Part shown: piece by piece, positions 36,159-47,949 of the stretch
Layout: the number at the start of each line of letters is the position of its first letter
Numbering within the stretch: the first letter of the stretch is position 1
Source: Clitoria ternatea
Taxonomy: Eukaryota; Streptophyta; Magnoliopsida; Fabales; Fabaceae
Reading direction: 5' to 3'
Length of the DNA stretch: 64,000 nucleotides
NCBI GenBank assembly: GCA_037962975.1
Contig: CM075675.1
Location: 103,407,718-103,471,717 of the forward strand
Notes under the pieces: generated by a model
The model's input: the letters and a program-made list of their open reading frames with translations, nothing else
Told to the model about the DNA's origin: nothing
The model's database searches: none
Translations under genes and position numbers: made by a program

Positions 36159-36428
36159 TTATTTGGGGGCACTCCCTTCTCCAATCGAGTGGTCAATTTC
36201 TTCTTCAGGAAGAGCAAGAAAATCATCAACACTAAAGTCAGAGAAATCATCATCTATACCAGTAAAATTTGTCTCTATTATTTTCCCTTTATTTTTAAGG
36301 GATTTTTGGTATAGATCTACGAGATGCTTTGGTGTGCGACAAACTCGAGACCAATGTCCTTTGCTACCACAACGATAGCAGATGTTTTTAGTTTGTTCGC
36401 TATTTTGAGCATCTGTCCCTTTTTTCAT
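36159..36428 (-). CDS. Copia nucleocapsid zinc-knuckle frame (gag C-terminal part)
   Basis: 89 residues with one CCHC knuckle, CYRCGSKGHWSRVC, near residues 17-30, followed by an acidic tail (DDDFSDFSVDDFLALPEEE). It lies in the same frame as the upstream gag and is separated from it only by the stop codon TAA and one leucine codon. It is therefore the normal C-terminal part of Gag cut off by a nonsense codon, rather than an independent gene, although the ATG at 36428 could start it. Confidence 0.85.
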   Translation of the reverse strand: MKKGTDAQNSEQTKNICYRCGSKGHWSRVCRTPKHLVDLYQKSLKNKGKIIETNFTGIDDDFSDFSVDDFLALPEEEIDHSIGEGSAPK

Positions 36429-36431
36429 AAG

Positions 36432-37193
36432 TTATTTATTTTTCCATGTGAATGATGATCTCTTATCATTTCGACCATGACCACGGCCAAAACCATATCC
36501 ACGACCAATACCATGTCCCCGAGCATTACCTCGTCCACGACCGCGGCTACGGCCACGACCACGACCATGAGTATTATGATCGTGCGTTGCTACATTCACT
36601 TCTGGGAATGGAGCAGTTCCAGTTGGACGGGATTCATGATTTTGCATAAGCAATTCATTATTTTGCTCAGCCACAAGGAGACAAGTAATTAATTCAGAAT
36701 ATTTTGTAAAGCCCTTTTGGCGATATTGCTGCTGCAGGAGCAAATTGGATGCATGAAAAGTAGAGAATGTCTTTTCTAACATGTCACTTTCAGTGACTTG
36801 TTCTCCACATAATTTCAATCTCGAAGTAATTCTAAACATTGCAGAATTATACTCATTTACGGATTTAAAATCTTGAAATCGTAAATGCATCCATTCATAA
36901 CGGGCTTTTGGAAGAATTATATCCTTTTGATGGTCGTATCTTTCTTTTAGATTATTCCACAGAACAAGAGGGTCTTTAACTGTTAAGTATTCATTTTTTA
37001 ACCCTTCATGGATATGGTGGCGTAAAAATATCATGGCTTTAGCTTTATCTTGATTAGATGCCTGATTTCCATTTTTAATGGTGTCTCCAAGACCTTTTGC
37101 ATCTAAATGGATTTCAGCATCCAATGTCCATGATAGATAGTTTTTTCCAGATATGTCAAGAGCCACGAACTCAAGGTTGGTAATATTTGACAT
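36432..37193 (-). CDS. gag: Copia Gag (capsid part), ending at an in-frame stop
   Basis: 253 residues. The N-terminal two thirds match plant copia Gag as I know it (FVALDISGKNYLSW, LVLWNNLKERYDHQK, YEWMHLRFQDFKSVNEYN). The C-terminal end is an arginine-glycine-rich tail (about residues 211-245) and then FTWKNK followed by TAA. The RNA-binding knuckle expected next is present in the same frame after the stop. The capsid part would assemble virus-like particles in the cytoplasm. The break could be a disabling mutation or a leaky stop; the sequence alone cannot decide. Confidence 0.9.
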   Translation of the reverse strand: MSNITNLEFVALDISGKNYLSWTLDAEIHLDAKGLGDTIKNGNQASNQDKAKAMIFLRHHIHEGLKNEYLTVKDPLVLWNNLKERYDHQKDIILPKARYEWMHLRFQDFKSVNEYNSAMFRITSRLKLCGEQVTESDMLEKTFSTFHASNLLLQQQYRQKGFTKYSELITCLLVAEQNNELLMQNHESRPTGTAPFPEVNVATHDHNTHGRGRGRSRGRGRGNARGHGIGRGYGFGRGHGRNDKRSSFTWKNK

Positions 37194-37446
37194 AGTTATT
37201 TCTATATAAGAAGTTGAAACAATATATTAGATATATTTTGAATGAATAAATTTATTAATTATAAATATCTAATGATGGTAACAAGTCAATGATGAATTAT
37301 TAATTTTATTTTATTATAAGAGTAAAAAAAAATGTAAATTAATTAAACAGGTTAAAAAAAAAAATTATTATTATGGTTATTAAAAAAATGTTGCTAGGTA
37401 ACTTAGTGATATAACAATTTAGTTTGCATAAATACATGAATTGTAT

Positions 37447-37538
37447 CAAGTGTTCTAGTGGTAAGCTACCTTTCTTTCAAGGCCAAGGTTCATGGTTCAA
37501 ATCTTGGCTACCCTTTGTTAAGGTCCTCTTTTTTTTTT
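37447..37538 (+). repeat. tRNA-like / SINE-like segment in the copia leader
   Basis: On the plus strand, antisense to the element, TCTAGTGGTAAGC resembles an A box and GGTTCAAATCT, 38 bases later, matches a B box well. A run of ten or more T follows at 37528. This is the layout of a very short tRNA-derived SINE or a tRNA-like sequence carried inside the leader. No clear target duplication was found. Confidence 0.45.
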
Positions 37539-37630
37539 AAATCATTTATGCATGTAATATTTTGATACACATATATAATCATTTATGTAGGTGGAATCAA
37601 TAAGAGCAATTGGAAGCAAAACAATATTAT

Positions 37631-37750
37631 ATGTGAAGCATTATTAAAAGTGGTAATAATTGGAAGCATTATGTGAAGCATTATTAAAAGTGGTAATAAT
37701 TGAAAGCACTATGTGAAGCATTATTAAAAGTGGTAATAATAGAAAGCATT
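37631..37750 (-). repeat. Three 40-bp tandem repeats in the copia leader
   Basis: Units starting at 37631, 37671 and 37711 share ATGTGAAGCATTATTAAAAG and TGGTAATAAT with one to three changes each, with an exact 40-base period. Confidence 0.9.
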
Positions 37751-37894
37751 ATGTTAGCTAGCCATCAATAAAGTGAAAGCAAATTAATTGGCAATTGGCA
37801 AAATAATGTAAATATAATTTATAAATAAATCATAATATAAATATAATTAATTAACATATTAAAATGTGATAAAATAACAAAGTATTTAATTTCT

Positions 37895-38049
37895 AGTTCT
37901 TCAGGAACTATCAGTAAATATTTTCAAGAATTCTTCAGGAATTCTTTTAAATCCCATAGGGATGTTCAAAATATAAGTTCTTCAGGAACTTATTAATATT
38001 TTATACATCCTGCTGGGATGTGTGGAATATAAGTTCTTCAGGAACTTAT
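37895..38049 (-). ncRNA. Array of six short hairpins in the copia leader RNA
   Basis: Perfect stems, as read on the plus strand: AGTTC/GAACT (37895-37909), AAGAATTC/GAATTCTT (37926-37946), ATCCC/GGGAT (37951-37963), ATAAGTTC/GAACTTAT (37973-37993), ACATCC/GGATGT (38005-38021) and ATAAGTTC/GAACTTAT (38029-38049). Four of the six have the identical loop TTCAG (CUGAA in the sense RNA). The stems differ between copies, yet each remains fully paired. The array lies about 105-260 bases downstream of the primer site in the genomic RNA, where packaging or dimerisation signals are found in other retroelements. Function is inferred. Confidence 0.6.
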
Positions 38050-38136
38050 TATAATATATATATATATATACATATAATATAAATTGAAATTATGAAAAGA
38101 AATTAAAATTCTGTTACCTTAGATCTCAGTTGGTCA

Positions 38137-38153
38137 GAACCTGGTGCTGATAA
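38137..38153 (-). other. Primer binding site of the copia element
   Basis: The minus strand reads TTATCAGCACCAGGTTC starting two bases after the 5' LTR. The TTATCAGCAC wording is common at this position in plant copia elements; I do not assign the tRNA. Confidence 0.6.
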
Positions 38154-38155
38154 CG

Positions 38156-38345
38156 TGTTATGAAATAAACTAGAAATTATGAAGGAAGAAGAATTATGGA
38201 GGAAGAGAAATTTGAAGAGAGAAATGAGAGAATAGAAATGAAGTAATGTTGTGTTAATGAGTGAAGGGGGTATTTATAGGAGGTGAGAGGGGGACATTTA
38301 TAAATATCAAAACTTTAGGGGGGACATCCATAATTATTCATAATA
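38156..38345 (-). repeat. 5' LTR of the copia element
   Basis: 190 bp, matching the 3' LTR with a single difference, and followed at 38346 by the target duplication ACCTC. Confidence 0.95.
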
Positions 38346-38898
38346 ACCTCATCCTTTATGGTGAAATTTGATTTTAGAAAGGAGATTACCAAAACTATAA
38401 ATTGAAACTACATACTTGCTTACCTCTTTTCCACGGTCTTAAATACACGTTCAATTTCAAATTTCATTGTAAAACCAAGATCCAATTAAGCACATAAGCT
38501 CACGACCATTGTAGGAGGAGAAGAAGCTCTGTGTTTTCCCTTTTCATTTAATGGTGTACGCGTGAGCGAGAGAAAGGGAAAGGAAGAAAAATATTTTAAG
38601 GCTTAAGGGCGTATTTGTTATTTCACCCTTTATTTTCCATTTTATTTTATTCCCTTAAATAAAAACTCACTTTCTATCCCATGGTAAATTATATTTTACG
38701 GCCACCATTTAATCTAAAATCAAATTTACTAATTAATCACTCAAAATTAATTTATTCAAATTTGTTACCTCAAAAACAATTCTCAAACAATTTATAATAA
38801 TTTAGGAAAAATTTCTAATTAATCCAGGGTAATTTAATTTATTCCAAATAAATTCTTATGTAGTAAAATAATTTAAATTTAACATCAGAGATGTTACA
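38346..38898 (-). mobile_element. Right part of an older LTR-like repeat split by the copia element
   Basis: Ends in AACATCAGAGATGTTACA, the same terminal wording as solo LTR A (ACATCAGGGATGTTACA). The part left of the copia insertion is before 32192. The left end and target duplication were not identified, so whether it is a solo LTR is unproven. Confidence 0.45.
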
Positions 38899-39062
38899 TT
38901 ATTAACCTACACCATGTTAATAAGTTTTGCAACTTGCTTGACTAATGATGTATAGAGAAAGATATTGGGTAAAGTCTTATCCCTAAATTAATTTGTGAAT
39001 CCTTTATTTTACAAGATGTTTCATCTCATACGAGTTTTAATGAATATTTACATTTAAAACAA

Positions 39063-39102
<40 letters not shown>

Positions 39103-40256
39103 TATTGATGTATCATTGGTACTCTAACTAATTAATTTAATAAGTTTTAAATCATATAATAAATAAATATTAAAAATTGAAAAATTAAAGATTGAACCAG
39201 TCAGATTTTTAAATTATTTTTTTCTCATTTTTTTATTTTTTAAATTATATTCTGAAATATTTGAAATAAATAAAAGACTCATATATAGTATTTATATATT
39301 ATTTTTATTTATTATATATTTTTATTTTATAAAACATGTAATATGACTCTTTAACTTAAATTTCATATAATTTATTATTAATCTATCATGAATTATATTA
39401 TATTATATTTAAAATATATATTTTATTATCATCGATTCAACCATGGTTATATTAATGAACCATGAACCAGTGTTCGATTATCAATCCGATTTTAAACATT
39501 GATTTTTATATTAAATTATAGGCAAACAAACAATGATAAAAAGTTCAATGTGACAAGTCATGAGGTCCTTTCACCCAATGGACTAATCTATTTGGTTGAG
39601 TTTTTTTCACGTGCTTAAATCTAATCAATTGATATTTTCATTGAAAGATGTGTCAACAAAAAAGGCTATCTATAAATTGGATTAATATGTACATGTAACT
39701 AATACTAATACGTGAATAAAGTCTTAAAAGAGAAAAGACAACTATCGGATCAATAATGATAAAGTGATGCTGCAATTGTCGTGGACATTAACCTTTAAAG
39801 GGAATGACAATGGCAAGAGTTCTATAACTAAAAAAGTTTAGTATGGTATTTAAATCATGAGCATGTTCATCTAATGAATTAGTCTTTTGAGTTGTGTTAT
39901 TATATATTAAATTAATAATATTATATATGGATGATCTTTTTTCACATAAAAAATGAACCCAACCACGCTGCCAAACATCCTCCCTTGAATAAGATTTTAC
40001 TATATGTATCATATATAAGAATATCTAGGCAATCCCAGATAGCATTTCTCAGCAAAATAAATTATGTGTGCAATTAAACCAAGAGACAGTAAAAGCTTCA
40101 GTATTAAACTATAAACTTGAAAAAATGACTTTTTTGCTTAATCTTTTACGGGAACTAATATGAGTTAAGTCATTCAAGCTAAATCTAAAATTTTGAATCT
40201 AATCTATTAAAACTTTGTCACTTATATCGAACCAACCTAACCTAATCGTCACTAAA

Positions 40257-40258
<2 letters not shown>

Positions 40259-40332
<74 letters not shown>
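40259..40332. repeat. (AT)n microsatellite, 37 units
   Basis: About 74 uninterrupted bases of AT, the longest pure AT tract in the window. Confidence 0.95.
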
Positions 40333-40335
<3 letters not shown>

Positions 40336-41069
40336 TAATTGAGTTATTATATAGTACTAACGACAGTTATGTACTAATTAAAAAGTTAAAAGTAAGAGGT
40401 TTTCATTTAAATTAATTATTAAAATTTATTTATTTTAATTTCTAAGTAATTCTAATAATAAATTTATACTTTTACTTCTATAAACAACGTTTTTATGACA
40501 TTAATTAATAAGACTTTTACAAATTTAATAGTATGTATAATAAGAAAAAGTTCCTTCCTTATACCTGACTAATTACTTATATATGATGGTGTGATAAAAT
40601 GAAGTTGATTTCTTAAGAATTTCAAAGAAATACATTCTTAGCGTTATTACATTGTTTATGCACTTTATTATTAATATTTTATCAGCTATTTATAGATCGA
40701 TATATCGTTATCAATTGATTTAGGTGGCATTTACATTAAAACTCATATCAATAAATATTTTATGATGTTTTGTAATTGATAGCCTTATATACAAGAAGTT
40801 CCACAAACAATATATTAAAATTAAACAATTTTTTTTTGTATAAATGAATTGCTGAATTACTTAAACATGACTTACTCTATCCGATCTCATATATACAAAG
40901 AAAAGAAATTAATAATATTAGTTAAAAATTAGTATTTCTCTTTAATAATTGTTTGTACTCGAGATTAGAAAGAGTAACAATCAAGGATTAAAGAAGACAA
41001 ATATAAGAACTAAAAACAATGTATAGAAATTGATAAAAAAATTATAAGGGAAAAATTATTTGAAGTTTT

Positions 41070-41070
<1 letters not shown>

Positions 41071-41116
<46 letters not shown>
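41071..41116 (+). repeat. (AAT)n microsatellite upstream of the NHL gene
   Basis: About fifteen ATA/AAT units, about 230 bases upstream of the start codon. Confidence 0.95.
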
Positions 41117-41118
<2 letters not shown>

Positions 41119-41349
41119 TCAAGGAGGATGAGGATAGAGTGAAAAACGTACTGCTTTGATCATCACTTCACCACCGTCCTTCCCTCTCTCCTCGAAAAAC
41201 TCACTTTCCGCGTAAATGCAAAAGCAATGTTAAAAATTAAAAATACAAAAAGCACTTTACTACAGTGTAAGAAAACTAGAGTGTGTGTAAGATGAAGTAG
41301 AACCAGAAGAAGAACCAAGTAACCCACTTGAGAAGATCACAAAACCACT

Positions 41350-44300
41350 ATGAGAAATCACCTTCTCTTCTTATACGCTCTCATTTTACTTGCTCCTTCT
41401 TTCTCCCTTCGTCTTCAGCCTCTTGCTGCTCCTGCAGGTACCCAAAATTCCGCACCTTTAATTTTCCCTTTTTCTTCAAATGGGTATGCTAAATTCTTTG
41501 TCTTTTTGCTTAATGTTGCTGATTATCTAACTGGGTGTTTTTTAAGTGGCTCTTTCTTGCTTCTATTTCATTTTTATTGTTTTTGGTAATTTAATTAAAC
41601 AATGTTGATGAATCAGGGCCATTGGTTAAGCATTTGTCTTCACTCATCAAATGGACAAGGTCTGCCTCTAAGACGCCAAACTCAGGTTGTTGCTACTTTG
41701 AAAATTTTCAAGCCATGTGTAACATTCTTATGGTTGGTTCATGTGTGTGTGTGTGTGAATGTGATGATTTGTTTTTTCCGTCTTTTCAGATGGGAATGTT
41801 CTTCAATTTGAGAATGGTTATTTGGTTGAGACTGTTGTGGAAGGAAATGAGATTGGGGTCATCCCTTACAGGATCCGTGTCTCTGAGGAGGATGGTGAAC
41901 TCTTTGCTGTTGATGCAATTAATAGCAACATTGTTCGAATTACCCCGCCATTGTCCCAATGTAATGTTGCTCTTGTCCTCTTGAGGGTCTTTTTTTTTTT
42001 TTTTGTAACTAACTGTTATTATCAAATTTGATTTGGCAGAATATGGCACTTTTGGCATAAATTCCTGGATTCTCCATTTTTGTTATAATTCTTGAGTTTT
42101 AGTATTGAGTTTTGTAGGTGAAATTAAGAATGGTGATAACAATTTGGAAAAATATAAGGGGATTTCTGAGTTTTAGTCTCTTGGTTGGTTCTGTTTAAGA
42201 GGGAATTGATAATTCCCCAGTCAAGTAAGGGTTCAAAAGGGAAAAAGGAGAGGGGGGAGGGAATCAGAGCCTAACCTTTATGTTATAGTGTTCATCGATT
42301 TTTCTTAACAGCATCAGTAAATGAAACTTATATGACCAGTTGAAGAAAATTTTGGATTGATTGAAAATTAGAATGATTTTATCTACATTTGTTGGGCTTA
42401 CATTTGATTTCTAAATTCTAATTCCTTCTGTTATATATTGATGTTACCTGCAGATAGTAGAGGAAGATTGGTGGCTGGGTCATTTCAGGGCCACACTGGC
42501 CATGTGGATGGAAAACCAAGCGATGCCCGTTTCAATCATCCCAAAGGCATAACCATGGATGATAAAGGGAATGTTTATGTTGCTGATACTCAGAACCTGG
42601 CCATCAGAAAGATTGGAGATGCTGGTATGCTTGCTAACTGAGTTACAACTTAGGAGATTTCAAAATCTAGTCAGGACTAACATGGTGTATTGATATCTGA
42701 CAATATTAGAATGGAATTTGAACGCAAATTGTACTAATAGGAATTCTATAGAAGTGTTGATGGTACCCTAAGATGCAGTTCTGAAATTCTTTCACTGGAA
42801 ATCTGCTAGAGCCATTTGGCATGAGAACCCCACAGTCCAATACATGACATAATGGCTGATCTTTCATTTGAACACCACGGCCAATGATTAGGGTGTGTCC
42901 AGCAAGCATATTACAGGGCTAGTAATTCCTTATTATTTGTTGAACATGTGATTTCTGCATTATCCAGTTACTTGAAAGTTAACATCCTAATGTTTTGGGA
43001 GAGTGGTGAAACAGGGTTTTCTTACTGATCTTTGTGAGTATTTCTTTTGTTAGGTGTGACCACCATTGCTGGAGGAAAGTCAAATATTGCAGGCTACAGG
43101 GATGGACCTAGTGAGGATGCAAAGTTCTCAAATGATTTTGATGTGGTATATGTTCGGCCCACCTGTTCCTTGTTGGTCATTGATAGAGGAAATGCTGCTC
43201 TCCGGCAAATCTCTCTTGATCAGGAGGACTGTGATTACCAGTCCAGTTCAATTTCAAGTACAGGTTTATATTCTTATCTTGTCAATTATAGTTTGTATCA
43301 TTCAGATTCTGCAAATATCCTTCTATTATTTACTAGTTTACCTAGTTTCCATAGCTAGTTTATTCTTTCCTTAGGTGATTTTAATTCCTAAACTTTAGGG
43401 ATGGATCCTGTTGGTCTTGTATATAAACTAATAATATTGTACAGTCTATTCATGAAAATCAATCAATAAAACATTTGGATTCAAGTTACAGCCAAAGATC
43501 CCTGATTTGACTTGACTTGTTTGAACGCCATAAGCCCTAGTTCATCATTCAGCTGTCAACAACGGGGATGACTTTGGTTGTGTCAATGTTGTCCATCCAC
43601 TTCAGTCTTTGCAGGCTTCTCTTTGTTATGTTACATCATTTAATAATAATTTATGTTGATATATCATATAAAAGGATGATACATTACATGCTTCTTTTTC
43701 CTTTACCTTCCAAGTTCCAAGCAGGTAACAGGACAATAAATTTTTGGACACTTTATGCTTTACTGAAGAACAAAAACTTCCAGCCTTTGCAACACGTAGT
43801 TCTGATGTTAAAGTTATTGTTAGTTTGAGTATCACCTGTAAACAAAAAAAAAAGAAAGGAAAGAATGAATAAAGGCATCCAATATGTATCATGAAGAAAT
43901 TAAGAACAGAAAAATACTGTATGTTGATTGCATGATGCTTTCCCTTTGTTGACTCCAGACTATGAACATCATTTGGTGGATAGTTTCTGTTAAGATGGTT
44001 TACTTGCATCTCTCTCATTGCATATTAATTAAGCTGGGGAGGTTAGCTTTATTGATCCATCTTGATATGAGCTTCTAGTGTGATCCTATCTTCAAATTGA
44101 AGGGGAAATTAAATGATATCACTACATGTGGATTTAGTTCATTGGAGTAATGTAATGTGTTTACGCAGACCTTGGTCTTAACTTCCTCTGCTAAGGTCCA
44201 GAGATTGAATGGTAAATCAAACAAGTGCTATTTATTTCACTATCTTGTTCTTGGTTGATGAGTTATTCTCTATCATTCTATCAAAAGACTGTTCTGTATA

Positions 44301-45716
44301 TTGTTTGAAGTAACTTCAACGTATTTGCATGTGTTGGTGTTAGTGTTACTGGAAAATGTGAATTTGCTGTATTTAGCAGAGAAGTGAAACAATGGGGAAT
44401 ATATTGTAAATGTGAAAATAGTGATGATGTGACTGCATCATTTATTTAGTCCTTTAGATTCTCTATATCTCCAGTTAACTTCTGATTTCAGTTGTCCATT
44501 TTGTGGGTTTTCCTGCAGATATCCTTACAGTCGTTGGTGCTGTTATGGTAGGGTATGCTACATGTATGCTTCAGCAGGGATTTGGATCTGCTTTCTTCTC
44601 GAAAACAGTATGTCTATGATGCTTCAATAGGATTTGTTAAAATAGAAATTTTAAAATAAAGAATTCTGCTTTTCGTAACCATACTATGCTGCCAAACGTT
44701 ATTCAGTTTTTAACCTCAGACCCTTACTGCATGTTGTTGAGCCAGAACATGAGGAGAATTAACTGCAAGCCTTTCGGTTGAAAAATCAAAACTTCAAATT
44801 TACTGCTTATTCATTATTTAAGTGAAATATTTTCTCTTTTTCCTTTCTTTTTTATTGTCTCTTTACTTCTGAGGATGTGGTTAGAATGTTTCTTATAAGG
44901 TTTGTGACATTCCCCTCTATTGCTTTTGGGAGGAACCAAGGCCATGTCCATATTCTAATTTATGTATTTTAATTTTTATGTGATGCTGTTCATTTTAAGA
45001 AAGTATGTCACCCTCGCTGTTTGGCTAATTACACTTCACAAATGCTGCAGCGACCATCGGATAGAGGGTTTAAAGGGCAAGCAAGCAATGAGAAACACAT
45101 GCCAATCTTAGAGAGCAGTAAAGAAGAGCCAGGATGGCCATCTTTCGGACAACTTATTGTGGATCTTTCCAAGCTTTCCTTTGAAGCATTGGCTAGTGCA
45201 TTCACTCATTTCATACCCTCTCATTTCAGACCTGGCAACTCAAAGAGAGGCCTAACTCCACTGAAAGATCGTCTCATGATGCCTGAAGATGAAGTGGAGC
45301 CTCCATTGATCAACAGGCAAACTGTTCCTACTCCTCTTACCGAAAATAGGCAGGTACCGCCGGTCCATACTCCAAGCACAGCTGAGAAATATCCAGAAAT
45401 GAAGCCCCCTAAGATGAAATCAAGCAGCTTCAAGGACCCGTCTTTGTCAAATAAGCATCGCTCATCTAAACGATCTGAGTATGCCGAATTCTATGGATCT
45501 ACTGAAATTCCCCCATACACAAAATCTAAGAGCCAGAAAGAAAGACCGAGACACAGGCAACGAGAAAAGAGTGGAGAAGTTGTTTATGGGGCAGTTGGAG
45601 CTGAGTCTAGACCTGTTGAGATGAGGGCTGCTGATCATAGCAATCCAAAGTTTGACCATTACAGTATGAGAACTAAGTATGCATCTGAGGAGTCCTTCCG
45701 ATTCAATTCCAAGTAA
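41350..45716 (+). CDS. NHL-repeat membrane protein (seven exons, 487 aa)
   Basis: Exons are 41350-41437, 41617-41685, 41790-41960, 42454-42624, 43054-43263, 44519-44607 and 45051-45716. Every intron is GT..AG and the phases join to 1464 bases. The N-terminus (MRNHLLFLYALILLAPSFSL) is a likely signal peptide. NHL repeats cover roughly residues 105-225 (GHVDGKPSDARFNHPKGIT, VYVADTQNLAIRKI, VTTIAGGKSN, LLVIDRGNAALRQI), expected to form propeller blades outside the cytoplasm. Exon 6 encodes a hydrophobic segment (ILTVVGAVMVGYATCML, about residues 238-254), likely a membrane span. The long last exon gives a polar, low-complexity, probably disordered tail rich in Pro, Ser, Lys and Arg. It resembles the plant NHL-domain proteins of about 500 residues whose biochemical role is not established. 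The gene appears intact. Confidence 0.92.
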
Positions 45717-47949
45717 AAATTGTTGCATGATTTATTTTTCACTAGTATTCTGTTCTCCATTGTATTAAATATATGTGCTGCTACATCTGTTTGAGGCTTG
45801 TATGCACTTGAAGCTGTATTATAAGCAAGTATTCAGTGCTTAGCAAACCATGCTGGTGGGATAATTAATTTTGACCCATGTGCTGAAAAATTTGTGATAA
45901 AATTAGCATTCCCCACATACAAAGTTGTTCAATTTCAAGGAGATTGCACCCGTATCCTGTCATTATATTTTTTTGTTGCAGCATTAAACACCCTGAACAT
46001 TGAAGATGATTCAAATTACAGTTAATGTTTGGTATTTGCACAAGTCAATGACACAATCCCATAGGTTTGAGGAGGAATTCATCTTATTTTGAGGACTCAA
46101 TAGCAACCACCAATTCATCTGCATTTCTGTTAACAATGGGGTATGTTGTTGTCTTCTTATTAATGTGCATTACATCAAAATGTGCCAAAACAATGTGGCT
46201 TACCCGTTGGACCTCCAAATGGAGAATCATCGTCACACATTTCTTTTCAAGTGCAAGCCTCTTGCTAAAGGGAAACAAAAGTAAGAACACGAATGCATAA
46301 TTTGTAGAATACTGTTACAGAGCAGTGCTACTGTGCTAACACGAAGCAACGAGCATTATGAAACTACTATACAAGTTCTGCCATCAATTCAATGAAAAAG
46401 TGAATTGATGACAAAGAAATAAATAAGCTTTCCACTAAAGAGCAAATAAATAAGACAAGGTTATAAAAGACAAAGACCAACGTCTTTGTTTTTGTATGTT
46501 AGACAGATAAAAATAGAGGTTCACTAAAAGTTGATATTAAGCACTTCCATCTTTCTTATAGTTCTGTTTCAAAATGTAAAACTCGGTTTAAATTATATAC
46601 CTTACCTAAAAAAAATTGATAAGATTTTTGTTGGTAATATTAATAGTCATATCCAATTGTATAATAAGCTTACTTGATTTGATTCAAATTAATAAATAGT
46701 TTTCAGATCTCCAATAAAAGAATGTCACGGGAAAAAGAAATCAGAATATAAATTTTGATATTAGCAAGAATTGATGTATATCTTCCCCATTACTTTTCTC
46801 CTTTTTCCTCGTAAAAATCAAAACATGTGATTGTGAGTTGTATGTTATAGAATCAACCCCACTTAATAATCTGTGCTGTCGTCATTCATCACCACAGCCT
46901 CATGGACCAAAGTTAATTGATTGCTACGTAAACTGTGTTCTAGGATAGTCGAATTCATAAATGCATGACCCAATATAGATTCAAAAAGGAGAGATATTGG
47001 AGAGTGTAATGAGGTTTGAATCGATTAAGTTGGATCCTACGTGCCATCATCAAATTTATAACTTTTCTTGTTTTGTAGAGATATTGTATTCCTTTTAAAG
47101 GAAAAAGTTCAATTTTAAGAATCACTCATCTGTATCCCACACCAAATATGGATAAAATAACGTTTTTTAGAATCTTCCCATTTTTATATTTGACATCAAC
47201 TTATTGCGTATAGTCTAAAAAGACCATGTTTTTTTTAACCCAAATTAACGTTCTCTTTTAAAAGACTAGTTATCAGAAGAATACAATTGTCGCATTACAG
47301 TTTGGACTACAACATCATGTATACATAAAAAAAAATCATAAGTGATTTATGGTGGTTAAAGACAACCGCAATTTTAAAGATTTAAATGGGTAACATAAAA
47401 TTTCCATTGAAGTAGTTGAAATAGAATTATTTAATAGAGAATATTGATTGAGACAGTTTAAGATTGGTTAAATAATTAATTAATTAGAAACTAAACAAAT
47501 CTTAAATATTTAAATAAAAGTCATTCAAACTATTGTAACTTTAAAAGGTCATATATATGTGTTTAGTGGAAATTAAATTCATAATTTTTTTACAATTGAT
47601 TAATTAATGAAACTAGTTTAAGTTGTTTCTCCAAATAAACTATTATAAAAAACTGAAATAAGAAATCAACTGAATTTTTAAAATAGTAACGAAACAAATC
47701 AATTTATTTTAATAATCACTATTTATAAAAATCACTTATTAAAAATAACTTAAATTTAAATTTAAACAAACCATCCATAATCAACATAAACTATAAGTTC
47801 ATCCATTTTTTCAGGATAACAGTTATAATACTCAAAATATATCACAATTAAGGTCTTATAAATACACCTGAATATGAGTAATTATATATCCAGTGAAATT
47901 CTATTGATAAATGAATTCTTAGAAATGAGAAAAAAAGTTAGTTTTTTTT
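45717..47949. other. 3' region of the NHL gene and intergenic DNA
   Basis: The 3' UTR probably covers the first few hundred bases. Short open frames near 46067-46300 on both strands have no recognisable similarity. The rest is AT-rich with nothing I can name. Confidence 0.35.

Larger units (their letters stand above)
32197..38345 (-). mobile_element. Complete Ty1/copia retrotransposon, 6149 bp
   Basis: Two 190-bp LTRs (32197-32386 and 38156-38345) differ at one base by eye (G versus A in GAAGTRRTGTTG). They are flanked by the perfect 5-bp duplication ACCTC (32192-32196 and 38346-38350). On the minus strand the order is 5' LTR, primer binding site, long leader, gag, zinc-knuckle frame, pol, polypurine tract, 3' LTR. 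In pol the order protease, integrase, reverse transcriptase, RNase H is the copia order. The near-identical LTRs imply a recent insertion. In the sense direction the LTR reads TATTATGA...TCATAACA, so its first dinucleotide is TA rather than TG. Confidence 0.95.
38899..41349. other. Intergenic stretch upstream of the NHL gene
   Basis: AT-rich, no credible genes. It includes AT microsatellites at 39069-39100 and 40259-40332 and an AAT repeat at 41071-41116. The last 250 bases should contain the NHL gene promoter and 5' UTR (a CT-rich block at 41165-41205), but no clear TATA box was found. Confidence 0.4.

Noticed and set aside
46067..46300. 77- and 68-codon frames on opposite strands
   Set aside because: No recognisable domain, no splice context and mutual overlap; probably chance frames after the NHL gene.
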